Of a stretch of DNA of 10,069 nt, positions 1 through 6,805 are shown one piece after another; the stretch's first letter is position 1; each line of letters begins with the position of its first letter. Both the position numbers and the translations under genes were made by a program. Location of the stretch: positions 1-10,069 of the forward strand of contig CAUSQL010000049.1 in NCBI GenBank assembly GCA_963533935.1, read 5' to 3'. This DNA is from CAUSKK01 sp963533935. Lineage in GTDB: Bacteria; Pseudomonadota; Gammaproteobacteria; Cardiobacteriales; Cardiobacteriaceae. The notes below the pieces were generated by a model. It had not been told where the DNA came from and did not search any database. It saw only the letters and a program-made list of their open reading frames with translations.

Positions 1-867
1 CTGGCCGAAATGGCGCCGCAAACACTCCAGCACCAGCGCCACCCGCTTGGCCTGCACCCGGTGCGTGCTGACCAGCTGGAGCACCAGCGGCGGCAGCTGC
101 CAGTCCGGCAACAGCTGCTGTAAATGGCCCCGGTCCAAGTCCTCCTGCGCGTCGCATTGGGGCAGCAGCGCCAGGCCCAGGCCGCCGCGGCACAGCTGGT
201 AAATGCCACTGAACTGATTACAGCTAATGCCCGGGCCAATGGCCAGAGTAAAGCTGGCCGCCCCGCGGCGCAGGGTCAGCGGCTGCGCCTCGCCGTAAAT
301 CCAGGGCAGGCCCTGCAACTGGGCCGGTTCACTAAAGCTGCGCCCGTTGAGAAAGGCCGGACTGGCGCAGATGGACCAGGTGGAATGGGTCAGCGGCCGG
401 GCGATTAATTGGTCGTCGCTGATGGGGCCGCTGCGAATGGCCAGGTCGATGTGGTCGCCCCACAGGTCCTGGAGCCGGTCGCTGGCCTGAATTTTCAGAT
501 TGATGGCCGGATATTTGGTCTGAATTTCCCCCAGCGCCGCCCGTAAAGGGCCGTTCATCAGCAGGCCGGTGGGCAGGGCCAGACGCACGTCGCCGCTGGC
601 GTCGCTGCGGATATTTTCTAGGGTTTGCAGAGCCTCCCGGGCGGTCTGGGCCAGCCGGGCACACTGCGCCGCCAGCTGGCGCCCCGCTTCGGTGGGTTCC
701 AGCCGCCGGGTGCTGCGGTTCAACAATTTCACCCGGTGGCTTTCCTCCAGCTTGCTGAGCTGCTGGCTAACGGCGGAGGCGCTAATGCCGAAGCTGTCCG
801 CCGCCCCCTGAATGGAGCCCTTCTCCAGTATGGCGGCGAAGAGCAGCAGGCCGCGAATTTCCTGCAT
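1..867 (-). CDS. LysR-family transcriptional regulator (3' end cut off by window edge)
   Basis: DNA-binding regulator of the LysR family. The 289 residues present begin MQEIRGLLLFAAILEKGS. The N-terminal winged HTH covers about residues 1-60, with the typical run SASAVSQQLSKLEE followed by LLNRSTRRLEPTEAG. A linker helix and a periplasmic-binding-protein-like effector domain follow from about residue 90 (DVRLALPTG, then DLAIRSGPISDDQLIARPL). LysR proteins are usually about 300 residues, so only the last ~10 should be missing. The frame is open to base 1. The ATG overlaps the TAA of the upstream membrane-protein gene by one base (TAATG on the minus strand), which points to one transcript and coupled translation. 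The effector and targets are unknown. The divergent AGCS symporter gene is a reasonable target candidate by position only. Family assignment is secure; regulon is inference. Confidence 0.93.
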   Translation of the reverse strand, partial: MQEIRGLLLFAAILEKGSIQGAADSFGISASAVSQQLSKLEESHRVKLLNRSTRRLEPTEAGRQLAAQCARLAQTAREALQTLENIRSDASGDVRLALPTGLLMNGPLRAALGEIQTKYPAINLKIQASDRLQDLWGDHIDLAIRSGPISDDQLIARPLTHSTWSICASPAFLNGRSFSEPAQLQGLPWIYGEAQPLTLRRGAASFTLAIGPGISCNQFSGIYQLCRGGLGLALLPQCDAQEDLDRGHLQQLLPDWQLPPLVLQLVSTHRVQAKRVALVLECLRRHFGQ

Positions 868-1391
868 TAGAGCTGGGGAATGGCGTCGAACAGGGCGTCG
901 TCGAGGATTTCGCGGATTTCCTGGCGCTCCTGCCCGTTAAGGCCGCGGAAGAGGCGCAGCTGCGGGTCCAGGGGAATGAAATCCTTGGGGCCATTGCTGA
1001 GGGCCAGCAGGTAGCGCTTCTTTGAAAAGCCCTGGAAAGTCCAGGCCTGGGCCAAGGAAAATTTATGGCCCGAGGGGTAGGCGAATTTTTCCCGGTCGCC
1101 AACCTCTAGGGCCACGAAATGCCAGCTGGGCCGGCGGTGAAAGCGTTGAATGCGCCGCAGCTGGTCGCCGTAGCGGTTCAACTGGCGCACCAGCCACAGC
1201 AGGCAGACCAGGGCGCCCAGGGAGAGCCAGCGCTTGGTGGCGGCGTCGCCGAGGAAGCGGGTCAGAATGATAAAGGCGATGGTGCAGAGCAGCAGAGCGA
1301 TGATGGGCAGCAGATGCTCCCGGAGACCGCGGCCCAGCACATTGTCGATGGCAATCTGCGGCGGCAGCTGCGGGCAGTGAATTTTTATCAT
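867..1391 (-). CDS. Two-TM membrane protein of unknown function, possibly YcxB-like
   Basis: I do not recognise this protein with certainty. With the start at 1391 it has 174 residues: a short polar N-terminus, two adjacent hydrophobic segments (about 27-46, LLPIIALLLCTIAFIIL, and 56-70, SLGALVCLLWLV), then a basic, soluble C-terminal domain of about 100 residues ending near the stop. The two-TM plus soluble-domain layout, and a tail with LALSNGPKDFIPLD followed by a helix, recall YcxB-like PH-domain proteins, but this is a weak resemblance. An upstream in-frame ATG at 1412 would add seven residues (MSYREIT). I prefer 1391 because AGAGA lies just upstream of it and nothing SD-like precedes 1412. 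It is the first gene of an apparent two-gene operon with the LysR gene, which it overlaps by one base. A membrane sensor or partner for the regulator is possible but unproven. Confidence 0.75.
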   Translation of the reverse strand: MIKIHCPQLPPQIAIDNVLGRGLREHLLPIIALLLCTIAFIILTRFLGDAATKRWLSLGALVCLLWLVRQLNRYGDQLRRIQRFHRRPSWHFVALEVGDREKFAYPSGHKFSLAQAWTFQGFSKKRYLLALSNGPKDFIPLDPQLRLFRGLNGQERQEIREILDDALFDAIPQL

Positions 1392-1418
1392 GGTTATTTC
1401 TCTGTAAGACATGGCCGA

Positions 1419-1447
1419 ATTTTGCCGCCCACCCCAGACTAAAGCAA
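1419..1447 (-). promoter_or_regulatory. Possible sigma70 promoter for the membrane protein-lysR pair
   Basis: On the minus strand TTGCTT (1442-1447) and CAAAAT (1419-1424) are separated by 17 bp. Transcription would start near 1412. That leaves a leader of about 20 nt before the ATG at 1391 and would place the alternative ATG at 1412 at the very 5' end, supporting the shorter protein. The -35 and -10 matches are only moderate. Confidence 0.3.
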
Positions 1448-1482
1448 GGGCGTGGGGGGGCTAGGCGTCAACATTAAAATCT

Positions 1483-1496
1483 GTTAAAAAATTAAC
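1483..1496. promoter_or_regulatory. Short AT-rich dyad (GTTAA-N4-TTAAC) upstream of the symporter gene
   Basis: A perfect five-base inverted repeat, GTTAA and TTAAC around AAAA, lies 23 bp before the symporter ATG in the divergent gap with the LysR operon. A -10-like TAAAAT sits just upstream at 1475-1480 without a good -35. The position suits an operator, possibly for the LysR protein, but sites of this size arise by chance in AT-rich gaps. Confidence 0.25.
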
Positions 1497-1519
1497 TTGA
1501 CATCTACAGGAGCATCACT

Positions 1520-3001
1520 ATGGAAAAATTTATTAACCAACTTAATGAGATAGTCTGGAGCCCAGCCCTGGTTTGGCTCTGCCTGGCCGCCGGCCTGCTC
1601 TTTTCCGTAGTTACCCGCTTCGCCCAGCTGCGCCACCTGGGCGAAATGCTACGGCTGCTCTGGCGCCGGGAGGAAAGCCCGGAGGGCATTAGCTCCTTCC
1701 AGGCGCTGATGGTGGCCCTGTCCGGCCGGGTGGGCATGGGCAATATTGCCGGGGTGGCGGCGGCCATTGGCTTCGGCGGCCCCGGCGCCGTCTTCTGGAT
1801 GTGGATGACCGCCTTCTTCGGCGCGGCCACCGCCTACGTGGAATCGACCCTGGCGCAGATTTACAAGGTGCGCGACGGCGGCCAGTACCGCGGCGGCCCG
1901 GCCTACTACTTTGACAAGTACTTTAATTCCCGCGCCTTCGGCCTCTTCTTTGCGGTAACGGCGCTAATTTCCTGCGGCCTCTTCCTGCCCGGCGTCCAGG
2001 CCAACGGGGTGGTGCAGGCGCTCACCTCCATCACCGGCGCCGGCAGCCCCATTAAAACCTCCTTCGGCCAGCTGGGTAGCAATGAGTTAATCGCTGCCGC
2101 GGCGGTGCTGATTCTGCTGGCCCTAATTATTTTTGGCGGCATCAAGCGCATTGCCCGCTTTACGGAAATCATTGTGCCGTTCATGGCCCTGGGCTACATC
2201 GTCATCGCCCTGTTCATACTCTTCATGAACTTCGACCGGCTGCCGGCCATGTTTGCCCTAATCATCGGCGACGCCTTTTCACCGCAGGCGGGGGTGGGCG
2301 CGGCCATCTTCTGGGGCGTGAAGCGGGGCGTTTACTCCAACGAGGCCGGCCAGGGCACGGGCCCGCACCACGCGGCGGCGGCGGAGGTGGAGCACCCGGC
2401 CCAGCAGGGCCTCGTCCAGGCCTTTTCCGTCTACATCGACACGCTGTTCGTCTGCACGGCCACGGCGGTGATGATTCTAATCACCGGCCAATACAACATT
2501 CAGGGCTCGCTGCCGGACGGCCAATTCCTGGTGCAGAACCTGCCGGCCACGACCATTATTAATAGTCCGGCCTTCACCCAAGCGGCGCTGTCCAGCGTCT
2601 TCGGCGGCTTCGGCCCCATTTTCACGGCGCTGGCGGTGTTCTTCTTCGCCTTCACCACCATTCTGGCCTACTACTACATCGCCGAAACCAATATGGCCTA
2701 TCTGACCCGCAACTACGAGGGCAACGCGGGCCTGTTCATTGTGAAATTGCTGGTGATGGCGTCGGTGGCCTACGGCTCGGTGAACTCCGCCGGCTACATC
2801 TGGACCATCGGCGACATCGGCGTGGCCATGACCTCCTGGATTAACATCCTCGGCCTGCTGGTGATTTTCTTTAAATCGCGGCCGGCGCTGCGGGCGCTGC
2901 GGGACTACGAGGCGCAGCAGCGGGCGGGGGTGAAGAAGTTCGTCTTTGAACCGCAGCGGCTGGGCATTCGCAACGCGCAGTTCTGGGAGGAACGGAGCTA
3001 A
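1520..3001 (+). CDS. alsT: Sodium:alanine symporter, AGCS family
   Basis: Inner-membrane secondary transporter of the alanine/glycine:cation symporter family (TC 2.A.25), which brings in alanine or glycine with Na+. The 493-residue length is typical. The protein is hydrophobic throughout and carries the two most conserved family blocks. The first, residues 69-95, contains GRVGMGNIAGVAAAIGFGG and then PGAVFWMW, followed by the RDGGQYRGGPAYYF stretch. The second, about 268-290, is KRGVYSNEAGQGTGPHHAAA. AGGAG at 1508-1512 lies seven bases before the ATG. It is transcribed away from the membrane protein-LysR operon and ends convergent to bamD, with repeat cluster R1 beginning at its stop codon. 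The exact substrate cannot be read from sequence, so alsT is used in the family sense. No sign of truncation or foreign composition. Confidence 0.93.
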   Translation: MEKFINQLNEIVWSPALVWLCLAAGLLFSVVTRFAQLRHLGEMLRLLWRREESPEGISSFQALMVALSGRVGMGNIAGVAAAIGFGGPGAVFWMWMTAFFGAATAYVESTLAQIYKVRDGGQYRGGPAYYFDKYFNSRAFGLFFAVTALISCGLFLPGVQANGVVQALTSITGAGSPIKTSFGQLGSNELIAAAAVLILLALIIFGGIKRIARFTEIIVPFMALGYIVIALFILFMNFDRLPAMFALIIGDAFSPQAGVGAAIFWGVKRGVYSNEAGQGTGPHHAAAAEVEHPAQQGLVQAFSVYIDTLFVCTATAVMILITGQYNIQGSLPDGQFLVQNLPATTIINSPAFTQAALSSVFGGFGPIFTALAVFFFAFTTILAYYYIAETNMAYLTRNYEGNAGLFIVKLLVMASVAYGSVNSAGYIWTIGDIGVAMTSWINILGLLVIFFKSRPALRALRDYEAQQRAGVKKFVFEPQRLGIRNAQFWEERS

Positions 3002-3002
3002 A

Positions 3003-3125
3003 CCAACGGCCGGGCGGTTGTTCGACCTAAAGGTCTCACTGCACCCTTCGCTAACGCTCGGGCGCTTCGGTTGTATGTAATTAGACCTAAATACATACAA
3101 CCGAAGCGCTTCCTTGTATTTATAT
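3003..3125. repeat. Palindromic repeat cluster R1 (units U1 and U2)
   Basis: Fills the gap between the convergent ends of alsT and bamD. U1 (about 3003-3080) ends TTGTATGTAATTAG. U2 (about 3087-3124) begins TAAATACATACAACC and has the centre GAAGCGCTTC. Read on the minus strand, U1 matches unit U8 of cluster R4: both start at a TACATACA arm, pass a GC-rich stretch with GAGCG, and end near an ACCGCCC block followed by a degenerate GTCGGTAAA-type tail. The cluster starts just after the alsT stop and ends seven bases before the bamD stop. Confidence 0.8.
3062..3109. terminator. 48-bp palindrome between convergent genes; possible bidirectional terminator
   Basis: A perfect 18-bp arm at 3062-3079 (GCGCTTCGGTTGTATGTA) pairs with 3092-3109. 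The 12-base middle is itself nearly palindromic (TTAG, AC, CTAA flanked by an A/A mismatch). As RNA this would be a very stable hairpin on either strand, placed 60 bases past the alsT stop and 23 bases past the bamD stop. There is no clear U-run after the stem in either direction, so it does not look like a classical intrinsic terminator; 3'-end protection is equally likely. Confidence 0.5.
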
Positions 3126-3131
3126 AAAGGG

Positions 3132-3947
3132 CTAAATCTTCGGTTTGGCGGTGAGAATGCTGAGCAGGCTGTCCTTGCGCTTGATGTCGCCGCTCAGCAG
3201 CTCGCGAATTTCCACCTCGTTCAGCATTTTCGGGAAGTTGCGGCGCAGCAGCTCCAGATTGTCGCGGCGGCGCACGTCGTCGCCCAGTTCCCCGTAGGCG
3301 CGGCTCATCAGGGCCAGGGCGTAGGGGGTGCTCGGCGTGTTCTGGTAGTCCGTTACCACTACTTGCGCCCGGCCGATGGCCGCCACGTAGGCCCCCTCCC
3401 GCAGGTAGTGCTCGGCGATTTCCAGCTCGTGCTGGCCCAGCAGATTGCGCAGGTAAACCATGCGCTGCTGGGCGTCCTCGGCGTACTGGCTGCGCGGGAA
3501 TTTCTCCAGCAGCTCCTTGAAGGCGTCGAAGGCGCGCTTCAGCATGTTCGGGTCGGTCTGCGCCTGGTTCAGCGGGCTAAGGCGCTTCAGCAGCGTGGTG
3601 TTGCGCTCGTAGTTGATGACCCCCTTCATGTAATAGGCGTAGTCGATTTGCGGGTGGCGCGGATAGGTCTTCATGAAGCTGTCCAGCTCCTTCAGCGCCT
3701 TCTCGCTTTCCCCGTCCTTAAAGTAGGAATAGACCAAATCCAGGGCGCTCTGCTGGGCCAGGGTGCCGTGGGGATAGCGGGCCAGCAGCTTGCCGTAGTA
3801 ATCCCGGGCGGTGCTGTAATTTCCCTCCTTCTGCTCCTCGCGCGCCTCCTCGAAGAGCCGCTGGGCCGACCAGCCGATGGTCTTATCGCTGGGTTTGCTG
3901 GAACAGCCCAGCATCAGCAGGGCCAGGGCCGCAATTAATCGTGGCAT
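3132..3947 (-). CDS. bamD: Outer membrane protein assembly lipoprotein BamD (ComL/YfiO)
   Basis: Essential periplasmic lipoprotein of the BAM complex, which with BamA inserts beta-barrel proteins into the outer membrane. The 271-residue protein starts MPRLIAALALLMLGCSSKPS: a short signal peptide and lipobox with Cys15 as the lipidation site. Serine follows the cysteine, which in enterics favours outer-membrane sorting. The rest is a helical TPR protein, for example AQRLFEEAREEQKEGNYSTA with a following YPHG turn, then further helix pairs ending in YPRHP and FPRSQ. Family members are about 240-270 residues. The frame extends upstream to 4079, but that start would bury the signal peptide behind 44 residues and overlap rluD. 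AAGGA on the minus strand just upstream supports 3947. Divergence from rluD is the order also found in E. coli. Confidence 0.95.
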   Translation of the reverse strand: MPRLIAALALLMLGCSSKPSDKTIGWSAQRLFEEAREEQKEGNYSTARDYYGKLLARYPHGTLAQQSALDLVYSYFKDGESEKALKELDSFMKTYPRHPQIDYAYYMKGVINYERNTTLLKRLSPLNQAQTDPNMLKRAFDAFKELLEKFPRSQYAEDAQQRMVYLRNLLGQHELEIAEHYLREGAYVAAIGRAQVVVTDYQNTPSTPYALALMSRAYGELGDDVRRRDNLELLRRNFPKMLNEVEIRELLSGDIKRKDSLLSILTAKPKI

Positions 3948-3994
3948 ACTGAAAAATCCTTTTGTAATTAGGCGGTCTACGCCGCAATTCCCGA

Positions 3995-4024
3995 ATTCTA
4001 CCGCCCGCAAGGGCGAACCCTCAA
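3995..4024 (-). promoter_or_regulatory. Candidate sigma70 promoter for bamD
   Basis: On the minus strand TTGAGG (4019-4024) is followed after 18 bp by TAGAAT (3995-4000). Each hexamer has only one or two departures from consensus. Transcription would begin near 3988, giving a leader of about 40 nt. The -35 lies next to the rluD ribosome-binding site, so the two divergent genes would have closely packed control regions. Confidence 0.4.
4002..4015 (+). other. Small GNRA-type hairpin upstream of rluD
   Basis: CGCCC and GGGCG pair around GCAA, a GNRA tetraloop, ending 11 bases before the rluD Shine-Dalgarno AGGA (4027-4030). It would form in the rluD mRNA leader if transcription starts upstream. 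It also lies in the spacer of the proposed bamD promoter on the other strand. A role is not shown. Confidence 0.35.
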
Positions 4025-4036
4025 CCAGGAAATTTA

Positions 4037-4987
4037 ATGGAAAACGATGAAATCTTTGAGTGCCTGATCGAACCGGCACAGGACGGCCAACGGCTCGACC
4101 GGGTGCTGGCGGAACTAGCGCCGGAGTTCTCCCGCGCCCGCTGGCAGACGGTGATTAAGGCCGGCCAGGTGCTGGTCAATGGGCTGCCGGCCAAGGCCAA
4201 GCAGCCGCTCTTCGCCGGCGACCGGCTCAGCGCCCCCTGGCCGGAAGAGGAAAATTTAAGCGACACCCCCGAGCCCCTGGCCCTCGACCTTATCTATGAG
4301 GACGAGGCCATCGCCGTCATCAATAAGCCGGCGGGGCTGGTGGTGCACCCGGCGGCGGGCAATCGCCGGGGCACGCTCATGAACGGCCTGCTTTACCACT
4401 TTCCCAACAGCGCCGGCCTGGCCCGGGCCGGCCTGGTGCACCGCCTGGACAAGGACACCAGCGGCCTGCTGGTGGTGGCGAAGACGGCGGCGGCGCAAAT
4501 GCATCTACAGCGGCAGTTGCAGGAGCGGGCCATGGGCCGTTCCTACCTGGCGCTGGTCTACCGCTACGTCAGCGCCGGCGGCACCATCGACCTGCCCCTG
4601 GGCCGCCACCCGCGGGACCGGCTGAAAATCGCCGTGCGCAGCGACGGCCGCGAGGCCATCACCCACTACCGGCTGGAGGAACGCTTCGGCGAGACCGCCA
4701 CCCTGCTGCGGGTGAATTTGGAAACCGGCCGCACCCACCAGATTCGCGTGCATCTGGCGGAACAGAAATTTCCCATCGTCGGCGACCCGCTCTACGGCCG
4801 GCCGCTGCTGAACAAGGGGAACCAGCCGGCGGTGCGCGAGGCGCTGCTGCACTTCCCGCGCCAGGCGCTGCACGCGGAGCAGCTGCATCTGATTCACCCG
4901 CTGCGGGAGGAGGAAATGAGCTTTCGGGCGCCGCTGCCGGCGGACTTCGCTGCGCTATTAGCGTTACTACGACAGCACTTATCCTGA
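4037..4987 (+). CDS. rluD: 23S rRNA pseudouridine synthase RluD
   Basis: Converts uridines 1911, 1915 and 1917 (E. coli numbering) in helix 69 of 23S rRNA to pseudouridine. The 316 residues contain an N-terminal S4 RNA-binding domain (about 17-75, with QRLDRVLAELAPEFSRARWQ) and the RluA-family catalytic domain. Its signature HRLDKDTSGLLVVAKT is at 135-150, with catalytic Asp138. Other conserved blocks are NKPAGLVVHP (96-105) and LETGRTHQIRVHLA in the second half. The length and S4 domain fit RluD or RluC rather than RluA. Divergence from bamD, as in E. coli, settles on RluD. AGGA at 4027-4030 supports the start. In many gammaproteobacteria pgeF (yfiH) follows directly; here the gene is followed by repeat cluster R2 and the convergent tre operon. 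Confidence 0.95.
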   Translation: MENDEIFECLIEPAQDGQRLDRVLAELAPEFSRARWQTVIKAGQVLVNGLPAKAKQPLFAGDRLSAPWPEEENLSDTPEPLALDLIYEDEAIAVINKPAGLVVHPAAGNRRGTLMNGLLYHFPNSAGLARAGLVHRLDKDTSGLLVVAKTAAAQMHLQRQLQERAMGRSYLALVYRYVSAGGTIDLPLGRHPRDRLKIAVRSDGREAITHYRLEERFGETATLLRVNLETGRTHQIRVHLAEQKFPIVGDPLYGRPLLNKGNQPAVREALLHFPRQALHAEQLHLIHPLREEEMSFRAPLPADFAALLALLRQHLS

Positions 4988-5019
4988 AGACACGCACGAT
5001 TAATTGCCGCACCAGCGTT

Positions 5020-5150
5020 AAACCCTAATTACAAACAGTCTAAGCGCCCCTCCGTTTGTAAATGAGCCTATACAAACAATAGGGCGCTTCCCCTGTATGT
5101 TTAAAAGCCTGATTAAACATACAGGGGAAGCGCCCCACCGTCGGTAAAAA
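5020..5150. repeat. Palindromic repeat cluster R2 (units U3, U4, U5)
   Basis: Three units recur about every 42 bp between the convergent ends of rluD and treC. U3 (5027-5065) has TTACAAAC (5029-5036) facing GTTTGTAA (5054-5061) around a centre with AAGCGCCC. U4 (5069-5105) has TACAAACA and TGTATGTT arms with the centre reversed (GGGCGCTT). U5 (5112-5150) has AACATACA and CGTCGGTAAA ends with the centre forward again. The U3 left edge shares 24 of 25 bases with U8 in R4 (5023-5047 versus 8929-8953). The U5 right half shares AGCGCCCCACCGTCGGTAA with the reverse complement of U7. The cluster ends six bases from the treC stop. Confidence 0.85.
5082..5135. terminator. Perfect 23-bp stem between rluD and treC; possible bidirectional terminator
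   Basis: 5082-5104 is the exact reverse complement of 5113-5135, with an eight-base loop AAGCCTGA. It is built from the facing halves of U4 and U5 and would be very stable as RNA from either side. No U-run follows on either strand. The left arm can instead pair through 5082-5089 with 5042-5049 in U3 (eight bases), so two mutually exclusive folds exist in a transcript reading from rluD. Confidence 0.5.
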
Positions 5151-5155
5151 CGGCT

Positions 5156-6805
5156 TTAGCCCAAATGGCGGCGGTAAATCAGTGCCTCGTAGGGACGCAG
5201 GGTCAGAATCTCCGTCAGCGGCGGCGCGTCCGGATAGTTGCCGAGCAGCAGTTCGTAGCCCTCCAGCCCGTCGGCCAATTCCGCCCGCGCCGGGTCGCCG
5301 TAGAAATTGGCCAGCACCAGCAGTTCCGCCTTCTTATTGCGGCGGCGGTAGGCGAAGATTTGCCCGTGCTCCGCCAGCAGCGCCTCGTAGTCGCCGTCCT
5401 GAATCACCGTTTCCCGCTTGCGCAGGGCGATGAGGGCGCGGTAGTGGTGGTAAATGGAACCGGGGTCGGCCACGGCCGCCGCGGCGTTAATCCGGCGATA
5501 GTTGCCATTGACCGCCAGCCAGGGCGTGCCGCGGCTGAACCCCGCATTGGGCGAATCGTCCCACTGCATGGGCGTGCGCGCGTTGTCGCGGCTGCGCGCC
5601 CGCAGCAGTTCATGGATTTCTGCCGCCGGCCGGCCCTCCGCCCGCAGCTGTTGGTAGAGATTGAGGCTTTCCACGTCGCGGTAGTCGGCGATGTCATCGA
5701 AATAGGCGTTGGTCATGCCGATTTCCTCCCCCTGATAGATGTAGGGGGTGCCGCGCAGGCCGTGCAGCACGCTGGCCAGCATGGTGGCGGCGGCGTGATG
5801 GTGCTCCCGGTCATTGCCGAAGCGGCTGAGGGCCCGCGGCTGGTCGTGATTATTCCAGAAGAGCGCGTTCCAGGCGTCGGCCATGCCGGTCTGCCAGGTG
5901 CCGATGAGTCGCTTCAGCGCCAGGAAATCAAAGGGCTGGAGCGCCCATTTCTGCTGGTTCTTGTAATCCACCTTCAGATGGTGAAAGGTGAAGACGCTGT
6001 TCAGCTCGCCGCTGTGGGCGCCGGCGTAGCGCACGCAGTGGGCCAGGCTGGTGGAACTCATCTCGCCGACGGTGAAACTGTCCGGGTCCCGGCCGAAGCT
6101 GGCCCGGTTCAACTCCTGTAAATATTCATGCACGTGGGGGCCGTCGGTGTAGAACTGGCGGCCGTCGCCGTGGTTGGGGTCGTCGCTGAATTCGCCCTTG
6201 CTGATGAGATTAATCACGTCGAAGCGGAAGCCGCGCACGCCCTTGGCGCGCCAGAAATTCACCACCGCCGCCAGTTCCGCCCGGACTTCCGGGTTCGTCC
6301 AGTCCAAATCCGCCTGGCTGACGTCGAACAGGTGCAGGTAATACTGATTTAAGGCCGGCACGAACTCCCAGGCCGGGCCGCCGAACTTGGATTGCCAGTT
6401 GGTGGGCGGGCCGCCGCCGGCACGACCGGGGCGGAAGAGGTAATAGCGCTGGTACTTTTCCTCGCCGGCCAGGGCCCGCTGGAACCAGGGGTGGGCGGTG
6501 GAGGTATGGTTAAAGACCATGTCCAGCATGAGCTGCATGCCCCGCCGACCCGCCTCGCGGCAGAGCCGTTCAAAGTCGGCCATGGTGCCGTAGGCCGGGT
6601 CGATGGCGCAGTAGTCGGCCACGTCGTAGCCGTTGTCCCGCTGCGGCGACGGGTAGATGGGATTCAGCCAGAGGTAATCCACGCCCAGCCGCTGCAGGTA
6701 ATCCAGCTTGCCGATGATGCCGGCCAGGTCGCCGCGGCCGTCGCCGTCGCTGTCGGCGAAGGATTTCGGGTAAATCTGGTACACCACCTTATCTTTAAAG
6801 TTCAT
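5156..6805 (-). CDS. treC: Trehalose-6-phosphate hydrolase TreC (GH13)
   Basis: Cytoplasmic glycoside hydrolase that splits trehalose-6-phosphate to glucose and glucose-6-phosphate. The 549 residues form a GH13 (beta/alpha)8 barrel with an inserted B domain and a C-terminal beta domain. Catalytic residues are visible: nucleophile Asp196 in GFRFDVIN, acid/base Glu248 in FTVGEMSS, and transition-state Asp321 in NNHDQPR. DMVFNHTS at 95-102 is the first conserved GH13 region. The start MNFKDKVVYQIYPKSF is typical of the oligo-1,6-glucosidase/TreC subfamily. Sequence alone does not separate these activities cleanly, but overlap of its ATG with the treB stop (ATGA) argues strongly for TreC. It is the last gene of the operon and converges on rluD across cluster R2. 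Confidence 0.92.
   Translation of the reverse strand: MNFKDKVVYQIYPKSFADSDGDGRGDLAGIIGKLDYLQRLGVDYLWLNPIYPSPQRDNGYDVADYCAIDPAYGTMADFERLCREAGRRGMQLMLDMVFNHTSTAHPWFQRALAGEEKYQRYYLFRPGRAGGGPPTNWQSKFGGPAWEFVPALNQYYLHLFDVSQADLDWTNPEVRAELAAVVNFWRAKGVRGFRFDVINLISKGEFSDDPNHGDGRQFYTDGPHVHEYLQELNRASFGRDPDSFTVGEMSSTSLAHCVRYAGAHSGELNSVFTFHHLKVDYKNQQKWALQPFDFLALKRLIGTWQTGMADAWNALFWNNHDQPRALSRFGNDREHHHAAATMLASVLHGLRGTPYIYQGEEIGMTNAYFDDIADYRDVESLNLYQQLRAEGRPAAEIHELLRARSRDNARTPMQWDDSPNAGFSRGTPWLAVNGNYRRINAAAAVADPGSIYHHYRALIALRKRETVIQDGDYEALLAEHGQIFAYRRRNKKAELLVLANFYGDPARAELADGLEGYELLLGNYPDAPPLTEILTLRPYEALIYRRHLG

Noticed and set aside
1497..1502. TTGACA as -35 of alsT
   Set aside because: It is only 17 bases from the ATG, so its -10 would lie inside the coding region.
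2477..3100. Minus-strand frame whose N-terminus resembles that of a plus-strand frame starting at 8900
   Set aside because: Both begin inside the palindromic repeats (R1 and R4). The shared residues come from repeat homology, and the rest is antisense to alsT or purU.
3114..3938. Long open frame on the plus strand opposite bamD, and similar long frames opposite treC (5165-6121) and treB (7714-8655)
   Set aside because: They are antisense to clear family members in GC-rich DNA, have low-complexity Gln/Val/Gly/Ala-rich translations with no recognisable domain, and lack good ribosome-binding sites.
3948..4079. Upstream extension of bamD to an ATG at 4079
   Set aside because: It would overlap rluD, place 44 residues before a clear lipoprotein signal peptide, and skip a good SD at the start at 3947.
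5020..5150. CRISPR-like spacing (about 42-bp period) in R2 and R4
   Set aside because: Only three units per cluster, not identical, alternating in orientation, with gaps of a few bases and no cas genes.
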